NCBI RefSeq assembly: GCF_003597395.2
Contig: NC_133770.1
Span: 5,031,389 to 5,095,388, forward strand
Length of the DNA stretch: 64,000 nucleotides
Reading direction: 5' to 3'
Source: Chelonoidis abingdonii
Taxonomy: Eukaryota > Chordata > Testudines > Testudinidae
Shown here in pieces: positions 1 through 11,008 of the stretch (within the stretch, counting starts at the first letter, position 1; every line of letters starts with the position of its first letter). The notes beneath the pieces were generated by a model. That model worked only from the letters and a program-made list of their open reading frames with translations, ran no database searches and had not been told where the DNA came from. The position numbers and the translations under genes are program-made.

Positions 1-138
1 TCTGGTGGCAGCGAGAATATCCAAGCTGGTAGTGAGCTTGGGGGAGTTTCAGCTAAGCCCCCAGATTTTGGACGCTAAAGTCCAGGTTTGGGACAGGACC
101 AGATTGTGGACGCTAAAGTTCAGGTCTGGGACTGGGAG
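1..138 (+). repeat. Interspersed repeat fragment, possible LTR-retroelement leader
   Basis: The first bases carry a 'tggtggcagcgag' motif followed by 'ccaagctggta' and 'ttttggacgctaa'. The same ordered motifs recur in reverse orientation at about 6285-6376, so this is an interspersed repeat cut by the left edge of the window. A unit of about 37 bp containing 'ggacgctaaag' is duplicated in tandem at about 61-138. Assignment to the region just downstream of an LTR is inference from how turtle repeats usually look; no coding region is claimed. Confidence 0.5.
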
Positions 139-3100
139 GCTAGATTACCACAGCCTGGCATTCACCCAGCGCCATTCCCCTATTAAACTGTAGCATGTCA
201 CAGCAGCGCATGGGCTAGAGCCCGTCTCAGTGCCAAGGTCTGAAATGATCCGGGACTGGAAACAACCCCCGCAGCCTCCCACCCTGGACTCAGACCCAGA
301 CAAGATCAGCTGTGAGCAGAAGCTCTGCCATCGGACACATATTATGTGTCCCATGTGACACAAGGGCAGCGGGTCTCGCACCCAATCCCAGCGGGCAGGT
401 CTCCATGTAACAAACCTCCCTGCAACTGGGAGGCCCTGGACTGAATGGATCTGGAGACGGGGCTTCGTCATCCATGCAGGCAGGCGCTGCAGGGCCCAGC
501 TGAGACACACTGGCAGGGCACAGGGTGTGGGAAGATCACCCGACTACTGCCCCTGCTTGTGGATAACAGCGGATGTCAGACTCCAGGACTGTCCAGCTGT
601 CACTTTTAACCAGTGTCAAAATTCACGTGGCAAGAATCACTTTTATGATAATTTCACAGATACCTTTTGCATTGGAAACCAGGCCCCCATTAATCCTCCA
701 GTAAACAGCAATAGACAAACAGGGACAGAGTGGGGGGAAAAAAACATAACATTGCAGCTCAAATACTGGATCTGCTGCTTTTCAATAGATGCAACTGGTG
801 AACGTGTGGCTGTAGTGAGGTCTGGCCCCTCTGATCCCTTGACCCATTGTGTGCAGGACACAGCACGCCTGTGGCTCATACCACCACCTAGTGGAGAGGG
901 TGCATAGGAAGCCCCTGGGTAGAGATGCTGGATAACCTTGGTGCTGGCACTGGGACCTGATGAGATCAGAGAGTTTCACTCAAACTCCCCTGTACTGAGC
1001 TAAAAGATCTTGGCTAAACCAAAGCATTTCTTTGCCTGCTGCCAATAAGCCAGGGGCTGAGAGCAGTGGGGAAGGTTGGAGGGGGTTGAAAGGACAGCTC
1101 CATTCAGCTGCTGGCCAGTAAATTGTTATGCTCTGTGCCCTTCTGTCCCAAGCAGAAAATCTTATCCGTTAGTGAACATTCCCAGGCCAGGTCCAGCCCA
1201 AGTGCTTGCAGACAGCACACACTGGCAGCGGACACATGCTCCAGACCCAGAGAGGGCTGAGCTGAGCTGAGCTGACCCTAGATTTCATGGGGGGCTCATG
1301 TGAAGAGACCAACTTCCTGATGCCCCCCACTTCTGGCTGTATCCCGTCTCTGCACCTCGATTCCCTCCCACACCAGAGCAGGTGTGAATCCAACCCAAAT
1401 GCAGAGGAGACCCTAGACATGTGGGAGGCAGCCCTTGGATAGTGGGGGGTTGAAGGGGATCATCTAGTCCAGGGGTCCCAAATGTGCAGGCCCTGGGGCA
1501 GCTGCCCCTGCAAAGGAAGAGAGATACGTGAGCAGCAGTGGAAGAGGGGGAACGTAGAAATCACCATGCTGATCCAGCTGGTCCAGTAGCCGGTCTCTGG
1601 CCATGAATGATACCAGTTGCTTTGCAGGCAAGTGCCCAGAACTCCCATCTTGGACAGACATGCGGTAAAATCCCTCTGGGGAGATATCTTCCTATCCCCA
1701 GACTTGTGCCCTGAAGCTAGGAGCCCATGATATAGAGAAAGGCCTTTTGGGAATGCTTCTACGCTCTTGACCTCCATGATATCTTGTGGCCATGAGTTCC
1801 ACTGGCTAATCCCAGCTTCAACTGTGACATCCATTGATTGCTTTGGGTGTCCCCTTGAACTTGTAGCAGGAGAGGATCAAGCTTTCCTCACTGACCAGCA
1901 GAAGATCAGCTTCTGGCCAACCCTCTCCATACCCTGCTTTCTTTGATACCTCTAGTGCATCCCCTCTCCCAGCTGGAGTCAGCCCACCCCAGGAAGGGTG
2001 TGAGATCCCAGAGGCGACACAGGTGGGGAGAGGGCTGCTCCCACAATGTGCCTTACTGCGGACCCACAGGGACCATCTGGTGGATGGTGGGAGAGGTCAG
2101 TCATGGTAGCCCATTCAGTCCTTGGCCTCTCTGATAAGTCTGCCGACAACGGGACTCATCCATGGCAGCTGCTGTTGAGTGTGAGTGTGTCCCCAGGTGA
2201 TGGGCTAAGACCCATTTCACAGAAGCCATCAACCAATTTCCAGTCACCTTGGACCTAGCATGGATCTAAGCCCGTGCTGGGGAGATCTGCAGCCCATACC
2301 TGTCCACTGGCCCATCCAACCTCCTGTGGGCTTGATCCCATGCCCCCTGCATCTCTCAGCCCTCCCCTCCACTCCCCTTCTCCTTTGCTGTCTACCCTCG
2401 GACAACGGGCTCCCAGAGCTGGGGGCAGACATGGAGGCCGGAGGCATCTGAGTCTTTCCTGGCGCCGAGGTGTTTGTGAATTATTGATCTCATCGCTGCG
2501 GAACATGAATGTGCTGGGGGAGGACCGAGCTCAGTGCCGCCCCCGCAGCCTGGCTCCCACTCTGTTCCCATGGCAACCGAAGAGGAGGAGGAAGAGAGGG
2601 TACCCTGCCTGGGAAGAGGAGCAGCTTGGGAAGTCCCTCCTTAGATTAACCCTTTCATCTCTTCAGGGACTGACACCAGGGTGCTGGGCACATCCGACTT
2701 AGGGAGAGGGGGATGAGTGCTTGAGTAGATGGACATGAGCCTTAAGGAAGCTGGGGGGTTAGGGGTTGGGGTTGGGGTGGGGTGATGAGGGACACAGCAC
2801 CATCCAGAGGTAAGATTGGCTGGGATCTGGATTTTCCAAGCCCAGCTGTGGTTCCATTATGGATCCCATTTCTTCTGGCCACCCAAGGGCCCTGTCCCAT
2901 TGGAGTTGAACCCAAGCATGGCAGTGGTGGCCCTGGATAGAAGACAGAGATGGGGGACGGGGGTGTCAGCTCAGCCGTGTTCAGAGGGTAACACCTGGAC
3001 ACAATTCACTTCTCCATCTGCCCAAATAGGCCCTGATCACCTGCAGCCAGAGGGGCTGCATGCTCCAGCCCCTGGCCCAGAGGATGGCAGGAAGATGGGG

Positions 3101-4470
3101 GGAAGGGGAGGGTGAGAAATAAGAGCGTCTCAGAGGATGGTTGGAGGCAGAAGTGGAGAGGGCAGATAATGGTGTTAATCATAGTCTCTCTGTCTCTCCT
3201 GGCTTAGGGTGGGGTTGGCACCTGGGTGATGCCCTCTTTGAGATCTGGGGTCACTCTGCTATGGTGTCTAGAGGTTTAGCCAGTGCCCATGATGGCATCT
3301 GCCCATTGCCATGGTGTTGGAGCAAGTGGGAGGAGCTGTGAAGGTGGGAGGAGCTTGGGAGAGTACCACTGCCTGTATTGGCCCAATTTGCTGTAGATCA
3401 GCCTTGATTTCTCTGTGGCAAGGGCCAGGCCTGAGGAAAGAGATTGGAGTGGAGTGGAGGAGGAGACAAGGGATAAACAGACCAGGGAAAGGATGGGAGA
3501 GTAAAGGGAAGAGTTGGAGATGGAGAATAAGAAAGTGGGATCCAAGAGGAGAGAGGGAGAGTGGAGGAACCAGAGGGTTGAAGGGGGAGCATTTGCAGGT
3601 GGGAAACCAGGCCTCTTTCACTGTTCCAGCTGCTAGTGTGTGTTTGTGCAGACCCATGGGCGGGTTTCTGCACCCCTCTCCCTGTGGCAGGAGGTATGTT
3701 TGTGCTTAGGAGCATGGTGTGCATGCACATACGTGTGTGTGACTCTGTAGTTGTGTATGTGTGTGTAAGTGTGCTTGCAGTTGTGTGCCCTCGCAGATGT
3801 TCTTGCATGTGGCCAGAAACACAGCTGGAAAGGCAGATCTCAGTTTGTGAGACATTCTTGTCTGTATCCCTGTATATGCATGGATATGTGGCAGCCCAAA
3901 TGCAACATGTGTGCGTGACTGTGTGTGCCCACATGTGCGTGTATATGTCTGGTGGCTTATGCACATGAGTCCTGTGTGACAGGATGCCCTGATTTATGGA
4001 GGGTGGGGATGGGGACTTATCTGGGTGCATGAAGGTTCCTAACTCTGCTCATCTCTAAAGTGACCTGCAAAGGAAAACCCAAACCACCAAGATCTGTGCC
4101 TCTGGGGGCCTTTCAAAAAACAGATTTTTTTTTCTTTTAACCCCAGAGCTAGTAGAGCTCTGAGACCTTCACATCTGTTTCTGCTGGAGGACTCCTTAGA
4201 GAACTGCAGACCTCGACTGGGTGCCGGCTCAGCAAGGGGCCAACTTTCACAAAGAGGAGTTCTCTCCCAAGCAGTTGTTGGATGTTTGAGTTAAATGGGG
4301 ACCATAAACCAACCTGAGGCCAGAGCTAGACTCAGAATCCTTTCCTCGGGTTTCAGCTTCCTTGTAGATCCTGATCGTTCCTCAGTCACCCCAGGGAAGT
4401 GTATTCTTTTCATGTGAACACAAGCCGAATCCCCCATCACCTCCCAACAACCTTCATCTGAAGTAAGAGC

Positions 4471-4484
4471 AGCGCCCCCTATCG
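4471..4484 (-). promoter_or_regulatory. Partial CTCF-like motif, reverse orientation
   Basis: The core 'gcgcccccta' fits the reverse CTCF core but three positions of the 14-mer deviate. It lies about 60 bp from a perfect forward motif, giving a back-to-back pair. Occupancy is unknown. Confidence 0.25.
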
Positions 4485-4545
4485 TTCCCCATTCGCAAAT
4501 GGCTTTTATGAGTTCGGCTGCCTGCTGTGCACTAAACTCAAGTGA

Positions 4546-4559
4546 CCAGCAGGTGGCGC
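4546..4559 (+). promoter_or_regulatory. CTCF-like motif, forward orientation
   Basis: The 14-mer 'ccagcaggtggcgc' matches every position of the usual CTCF core consensus CCASYAGRKGGCRS. A motif match alone does not show binding. Confidence 0.4.
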
Positions 4560-4959
4560 CAAGGTTTTTGGCTCCAGCCCTGCTCAGACACATTACACAA
4601 GGCAAGAGGGGGTGGGTTTGTTGGGGGAGGGTGCGGGGGACTGTTTTTCATGGCACCCAGCACCCAAACAGTCCCTACCCTAGGCTATGAGCAGACCCTG
4701 CCGGCTGTGATTTGCCCTGGGGGAGGGGGTGAGCGTGTAGCAGAGAGGCACCAAGTTCAGGATCCTGTCCCATGGGGCCCCAGCCAGCAGCATCTCTGGG
4801 ATGGCTGTGCGGGGTAGGAGCGTCTCTCTTGGCAGCAGCAGGAGTTATGGGGTGCTCCATGACTTAGGTGTCTGCTCCTGCCGTGACGCTCTCTACCTAT
4901 TGTGCTCGCCCCCGTAGGCCTGGAAGCAGCAGCACAGAGATCAGAGCTGAAGGAAGTGA

Positions 4960-5698
4960 ACATAAGAACATAAGAACAGCCATACCGGGTCAGACCAAAG
5001 GTCCATCTAGCCCAGTATCTGTCTACGGACAGTGGCCAGTGCCAGGTGCCCCAGAGGGAGTGAACCTAACAGGCAATGATCAAGTGATCTCTCATCTCTC
5101 CTGCCATCCATCTCCATCCTCTGATGAACAGAGGCTAGGGACACCATTCTTTACCCTTCCTGGCTAATAGGCATTTATGGACTCAACCACCATGAATTTA
5201 TCCAGTTCCCTTTTAAAGATTGTTATAGTCCCAGCCTTCACAACCTCCTCAGGCAAAGAGTTCCACAAGCTGACTGTGCGCTGTGTGAAGAAGAACTTCC
5301 TTTGATTTGTTTTAAACCTGCTACCTATTAATTTCATTTGGTGACCCCTAGTTCTTATATTATGGGAATAAGTAAATAACTTTTCCTTATCCATTTTCTC
5401 CACATCACTCATGATTTTATGTATCTCTATCATATCCCCCCTTAGTCTCCTCTTTTCCAAGCTGAAGAATCCTAGCCTCTTTAATCTCTCCTGATATGGG
5501 ACCCTCTCCAAAGGTTGCCCTTTTCTGAACCTTTTCTAGTGCTAAAATATCTTTTTTGATGTGAGAAGACCACATCTGTATACAGCATTCGAGATGTGGG
5601 CATACCATGGATTTATATAAGGGCAATAATATATTATCACAGTCTTATTCTCTATTCCCTTTTTAATGATTCCTAATCCCCCTTTTAATGATTCCTAA
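4960..5698 (-). mobile_element. CR1 LINE 3' fragment
   Basis: Read on the minus strand, broken frames encode the typical C-terminal end of CR1 ORF2, with peptides such as 'LFSLEKRRLRGDMIE' (first residues approximate) and 'LWNSLPEEVVKA'. They are followed by the CR1 3' UTR ('ggtccatctagccc' on the plus strand). The element ends in the short octamer-like repeat 'acataagaacataagaac' expected at CR1 3' termini. Frameshifts between the frames show it is a dead, 5'-truncated copy. A short 'aatgattcctaa' duplication lies at its upstream end. Confidence 0.9.
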
Positions 5699-5699
5699 G

Positions 5700-6376
5700 T
5701 GAGGGACAAAAAGCTGTGCCTCTGAACAGATTTGCACTAGAGGGGCTGGTCACTCCCGCTAGGTGTCCAGGAAGGGAGTGACAGGGGGGCTCTCTCCTGG
5801 GCAGGCCTGACAGGAGCAGGCAGGATTCTCTTGCTCTCCTAGTGCTGATGGGTTTATCAATCTGCCCCCCTTGAAAGGGTCACATTCTCCCTGGGAGACA
5901 CTGGCTTTGTCCCCAGCCTGGGGAGTAACAACCACCCCAAATTCCTCTTTTTCCCTTGGCTCCTGGCTCCGATTGTTGCCCAAATGCCCACAAACAGAAA
6001 ATCAAAAATTTCCAGGTGGGGGTTCTCACTCAGCCACAAGGCACAAGGCTTCCCAGGCGGCTTCTTCCTTCCTCAGGGCTCCTAGGACCACCCCTTTCCT
6101 GCAGCCTCATGTCTCCCAGCTGCCTCCGAGCCTTGTGGAGGCTGCAGGAAGAGCTGCTGGGAGTAACGCTGCTTGCAAGGACTCACCTCCTGTGGGGCCA
6201 TGCTGGGCCACCGTGCTGGCTGGCCTCTGGTACCTGGCAGGGCGCGGAGGAGCAGCAGTTGGGGCATCTATCATAAGCCTTTCTCCCAAATCTGGACCTT
6301 AGCGTCCAAAATCTGGGTGCTTAGCATGAACCTCCAAGCTTAATTACCAGCTTGGATCTTATCTCGCTGCCACCAG
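5700..6376 (-). repeat. Interspersed repeat, possible LTR-retroelement leader (inverted relative to window start)
   Basis: On the minus strand, from 6376 downward, the motifs 'tggtggcagcgag', 'ccaagctggta' and 'ttttggacgctaa' occur in the same order as at 1-138. The sequence continues to about 5700 with short open frames but no domain I can name. This is probably the untranslated leader of an LTR element; the class is uncertain. Confidence 0.45.
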
Positions 6377-6491
6377 ACAGGAATTACAGCCAGCGCCTGT
6401 CTCGCTCTGGTCCCCAACTTCCCCTGGAGACCCAAGACCAGAAGCTCTGAGTCTTACCGGCAAGGAACTACTCAAATCCCCCTCCTTTCGC

Positions 6492-7257
6492 NNNNNNNNN
6501 NNNNNNNNNNNNNNNNNNNNNNNNNNNNNNNNNNNNNNNNNNNNNNNNNNNNNNNNNNNNNNNNNNNNNNNNNNNNNNNNNNNNNNNNNNNNNNNNNNNN
6601 NNNNNNNNNNNNNNNNNNNNNNNNNNNNNNNNNNNNNNNNNNNNNNNNNNNNNNNNNNNNNNNNNNNNNNNNNNNNNNNNNNNNNNNNNNNNNNNNNNNN
6701 NNNNNNNNNNNNNNNNNNNNNNNNNNNNNNNNNNNNNNNNNNNNNNNNNNNNNNNNNNNNNNNNNNNNNNNNNNNNNNNNNNNNNNNNNNNNNNNNNNNN
6801 NNNNNNNNNNNNNNNNNNNNNNNNNNNNNNNNNNNNNNNNNNNNNNNNNNNNNNNNNNNNNNNNNNNNNNNNNNNNNNNNNNNNNNNNNNNNNNNNNNNN
6901 NNNNNNNNNNNNNNNNNNNNNNNNNNNNNNNNNNNNNNNNNNNNNNNNNNNNNNNNNNNNNNNNNNNNNNNNNNNNNNNNNNNNNNNNNNNNNNNNNNNN
7001 NNNNNNNNNNNNNNNNNNNNNNNNNNNNNNNNNNNNNNNNNNNNNNNNNNNNNNNNNNNNNNNNNNNNNNNNNNNNNNNNNNNNNNNNNNNNNNNNNNNN
7101 NNNNNNNNNNNNNNNNNNNNNNNNNNNNNNNNNNNNNNNNNNNNNNNNNNNNNNNNNNNNNNNNNNNNNNNNNNNNNNNNNNNNNNNNNNNNNNNNNNNN
7201 NNNNNNNNNNNNNNNNNNNNNNNNNNNNNNNNNNNNNNNNNNNNNNNNNNNNNNNNN
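6492..7257. other. Assembly gap
   Basis: 766 bases are N. A long minus-strand open frame spanning the gap is an artefact of reading N as open. Confidence 1.
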
Positions 7258-7630
7258 GCCGTAATTACCTAGAAGCCACTCCCATAACCCCGAGAGTACA
7301 CATCTGCAGCTTTGCGTGCTTGTCGGGGACCAGCCTTTCATGTCTGCTTGGCTGTCCCGTCCCAGGGGCCAGGGCTGAACGGAGGGGCCCAAGGCAGGGA
7401 CTCTGGGACCCAATGCCAATGTCACCAGGCATCATTGGTGTGGCCGTTGTTGGTCCCAGGATATTACACCATAAGGGGGAGTGAGCTCCTAGGTGTTATT
7501 AGCCCAATGTCTGTTACTGATGCGCCTCATCCCACCAGGTGACTGGGTCACCTTCACGCCTCACCTCCTTTGCCAAAGCATTTGCTCATTCCGAGGGAGC
7601 TGGCAACATGCTCAGTGAGAGTGCCGAAGC

Positions 7631-8143
7631 GAGGACCGGCGCTAGGGTTTTGAGCGCCCTAGCAGACAGCAATTTCGCTGCCCAGCACGCTGGTCCCGCG
7701 GGCTCCCGGTGGAGCTGCCGCAGTGGCAGTGGTGCCTGCGGGCGGTCCACCGGAGCTGCATGAGCAGCCGACCGTCTGCAGGCACCACTGCGGCAGCTCC
7801 ATGGGAGCTGCCTGCTGCCCCCTCCGGCGGCGCCCTGACCCAGGGAAACCCCGGGCTGCCAGCTGCCGCCGCGACACCCTGACCCAGGGGAACCCCGGGC
7901 TGCCGGCTGCCGCGGCAGCACCCTGACCCAGGGGACACCCTGGGCCACCGGCTGCCGCAGCGGCGCCCTGACTCAGGGGACACCCTGGCCTGCCAGCTGC
8001 CGCTGGCAGCTCAGACTCCCTCTCTATCTTAGCAGCAGGGCTGCTCAACCATTTTTAAAAAATTTGGGGGCGCTTTTTGGCGCCCTCAAATCTCGGTGCC
8101 CTAGGCAACCGCCTAGTTCGCCTAAATGGTTGCACCGGCCCTG
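7631..8143. mobile_element. GC-rich hAT-like non-autonomous element
   Basis: The left end 'gaggaccggcgctaggg' and the reverse complement of the right end, 'cagggccggtgcaacca', are imperfect terminal inverted repeats of the same type as in the better preserved copy at 36307-36948. Inside are three or four imperfect copies of a unit of about 45 bp built around 'ccctgacccaggggacacc' and 'ctgccggctgccg'. No clear 8-bp target duplication remains. Minus-strand frames through this GC-rich repeat are spurious. Confidence 0.7.
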
Positions 8144-9500
8144 CACCAAAGGGTGAAGTAAAGAGCAGGCCAGAGACTTGCCCGTCAGCTGAGCCGATCC
8201 CATGTTTGTTATTAACCCAACTCCAAAGCGGAGATTTTCTCCAGGGATTCTACGCGATCCCTGCTCTGTCTCTCTTTGTCCCACACTGCTCCCCGAGGAC
8301 TGGCATTTCCCCCAGTCGGTGGGTGCCCCTTTTCCCCTCCCCAGGGATGTCTCTCCCCCCACAGCTGATCATTCCAGCCAGCCGGCCTGCTGCTCCAGCT
8401 GTGGCACCTCCCTGATGCATCAGAGTGCCCCAAGCGCACACCCATCTGCACAGGGTTGTCTCTGCCTAGCACACGCATTTGGCCGGTCATACCGCGGGTG
8501 GGTCCGTCTGCTCGTCTATCTCCACGCACACACATGGGAGGGAACAACACATGTCCCACCAGCCTGGAGAGGAGAGTGAGGAAGGGAGGTCCTCTTCTCA
8601 GGGCTTGTTTACACACAGGGAGGCAAAACTGGCTCTCTCCTCTTGCCGGCCATTAGCTTCCAGTGAGCTGAACCAAGCCTGGGCCAGTCACCCCTGACCA
8701 GCTAACACAGGGAGGGGGAAGGGACCAGACCCCGAGCTGCACAGTTTGGACTGGGGTTCTCCAGGGCTCGATCCAGGCCTCTCTGTGCTGATGGGAGCTA
8801 GGAGGGTTCTGCAGCTCAGGACCGATCCATTCCCCAGCTCAGCCACACTCGGACCATTCTCAAGCCTGCCCTACCATGCAATCGGGGGGTAAGAAACCAG
8901 CCCGTTTCCATGTAGCACATGTACAGAGAAACCCGACAGCCAGGCAGAACTGCAGGGTGGGCACTTGGCTTGGATGCTGCAGAGCACGAGGGAGGTTGGG
9001 TGACTGAGAAGAGAAGCATCGTCAGCCTCTCTTTACAGATGGGGAAACTGATGCAGAAAGTGGGGCTGTCACTTGCAGCAGGCCCAGGGCAGAGCAGGGC
9101 ATAGAACCATGTCTCCCAAGTCCCATGTCAGAGCTTTATGCACTAGGCCAAGTCCTCTCCGGTATTTCATGGATTTGTGACTGGCTCATTAGGCCCCCAC
9201 AGTGAGCCTGGGTGCTGGGCCCTAGTATGTCACCACTGCTTGCCTCCCATTGGGTAATGAGCGTTCACTGCTACAGGCAGCGTTATTGGTGCACGCCCCA
9301 GCCCTTGGGAATCACAGGGCGAAGCCCAGGGCTCGTTGTGCAGTGCCACCGGCTGCCGGGCTCTGACGAGGCCGAAACTGTCCGTCCGTAAGTAGGAGAG
9401 TCAGCCTCTGAAGTCAGCGCAAGTTAAAACTGCACCCTCCAGCCCGGGCTCCTTGTTCCAGCTGGAGCTGTGTGGGTCCGCATGTAGCACACCACTTGTG
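8144..9500. other. Non-coding DNA with a MIR fragment
   Basis: No coding region is recognised. A MIR-like stretch ('acagatggggaaactgatgc') occurs at about 9035-9155 in reverse orientation. Confidence 0.45.
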
Positions 9501-9504
9501 TAAC

Positions 9505-9508
9505 GTGT

Positions 9509-9548
<40 letters not shown>
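9505..9548. repeat. (GT)n microsatellite
   Basis: Alternating GT for about 44 bp, with one 'gtct' interruption near its start. Confidence 0.95.
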
Positions 9549-9549
<1 letters not shown>

Positions 9550-9554
9550 TACTG

Positions 9555-9568
9555 CTGCCCCCTGCTGG
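9555..9568 (-). promoter_or_regulatory. CTCF-like motif, reverse orientation
   Basis: 'ctgccccctgctgg' matches all 14 positions of the reverse CTCF consensus SYGCCMYCTRSTGG. It abuts the GT microsatellite. Only a motif match is shown. Confidence 0.4.
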
Positions 9569-9651
9569 ATGGGACCAGACCTGCTGCTCAAGTGCAGGTG
9601 ATTATGTCCTCTGCTGGCAGGCCTGAAAAGAGGATGCTAGCCCTGCTGATC

Positions 9652-9833
9652 AATAAACAAATGGAGATATACCTATCTCTTAGAACTGGAATGGACCCTG
9701 AAAGGTCATCAAGCCCAGCCCCCTGCCTTCACTAGCAGGACCAAGTACTGATTTTTGCCCCAGATCCCTAAGTAGCCTCCTCAAGGATTGAACTCACAAC
9801 CCTGGGTTTAGCAAGCCACTGAGCTATCCCCCT
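9652..9833 (-). mobile_element. tRNA-headed SINE with CR1-like tail
   Basis: The right end, read on the minus strand, resembles a tRNA: a degenerate A box ('atagctcagtggcttgc') and a B box ('gggttgtgagttcaatcc'). The left part resembles the CR1 3' end ('ggtccattccagttct' on the minus strand). Sharing a 3' tail with a LINE is the known design of tortoise Pol III SINEs. Confidence 0.75.
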
Positions 9834-11008
9834 CCCTTGGAATGCAGAGTGGGCTGCTGCATAGGGGCTTGATTTTCCATTCTAACACAGCCGCATCCCA
9901 CTACTGACTTCAGGGGAGTCCCATTGGCAACCCTGGGGTCAGAGAATGAAGAATTAGCCCCCTTCACTTCTCCTCCTTGCACGGCTCTCACTTGACACCA
10001 GGTAACGCTCACCCCTAGCGCTTACCCCCGGGTTCCATCCCCCCTGTTTGCTTGAGGCTCTATTTTTGGGCTCTGTAAGAAGTTTATTCTGGTGTTTGTG
10101 CAGGCAGCGTCCCCATCTTGCCTTCATTTCCACAGACAAAGGCTACCCCAGAATAGAAAGCCAGCAGCAGGCAGGAGCCTATTTTTAGTGAGGTTGAGAC
10201 AAAAATGTTAATTGCTTGTTTTTTTCCCCACCAGCCCAACCCCCCCATTAGCCCCTCCCCAGTGGCTTGTCCCTCCAGCCCTGAGTCTGATGGCCTCTGG
10301 AACTGACCGGTGAAGTGTGCGTCCAGCACCGACAGACAGCAGCGGGTTAAAGGGCATTGGGTGGATGAATCAGCGGTGCCCACCTAGAGCTGCCTTGGCG
10401 AAGCGCTCCTGCTTCGGCAGGCCTGATTCAGAGCTGACTGCCCTGATGCAGGGGACTGAAGTTCACCGGGTGCAAGGCTCACACAGCAGCATGGCGTGCA
10501 CAGGGGTGTCCTGGGGCCGCCCCTTTGGGGAGGTCACGACCTTCCCCATTTCATGCAAACTGGGCACAGGATCCTGGCACAGTGCAGCTGTGGCCCTCGA
10601 CAGGGTACCCTTGCCATGCACCAGTGGATGGGCCCCTACCCGAGAGGGAGCTGCAGGGAGTAACCTGAGCAGAATGCCCTTCCTCAGCCTCATGGTGGAG
10701 CTTAACACAGGCCCGAAACCTGGAGGCTGGACAAGGCAATTTCAGGCCACACCCCTTTACTCTTTGCCACCTTAGCCCCACCCACAGCTCACCTGGCTGC
10801 TCCTGCCCTAAGGACCAGCTTTTTCCAGCAGCAGCTTTCCGTGAGGGACGCAGTGCTCCACAATGGGTCCCCTGCTCAGCACCCCCACTAGGCAGTTTCC
10901 CTGGCTCCTTTCTTTGGGGGGGGGGCAGGGTGGGAAAGCGGCCCTGTGGGGATACTGGCTCCAGGGGGTGAGCCTGGCAGGACCTACACTGGATTGGTTT
11001 GCTCAGTG
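9834..11008. other. Non-coding DNA
   Basis: No gene or clear repeat is recognised. Short frames at 10317-10775 and elsewhere lack any familiar protein feature. Confidence 0.4.

Larger units (their letters stand above)
139..4959. other. Non-coding DNA with no recognised gene
   Basis: Open frames here are short, overlap on both strands and resemble no protein I know. The stretch includes a purine-rich region (about 3420-3600) and GT-rich low-complexity DNA (about 3700-3960). Two CTCF-like motifs lie near 4470 and 4546. Confidence 0.5.

Noticed and set aside
3398..4030. 210-residue minus-strand frame
   Set aside because: Derived from GT-rich and purine-rich low-complexity DNA; no domain.
6472..7425. 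317-residue minus-strand open frame
   Set aside because: It consists mostly of X residues from the N gap.
7586..8048. Repetitive minus-strand frames
   Set aside because: Translation of tandem repeats inside the 7631-8143 element.
9505..9548. Regular repeat considered as a CRISPR-like array
   Set aside because: Dinucleotide microsatellite in a vertebrate genome; there are no spacers.
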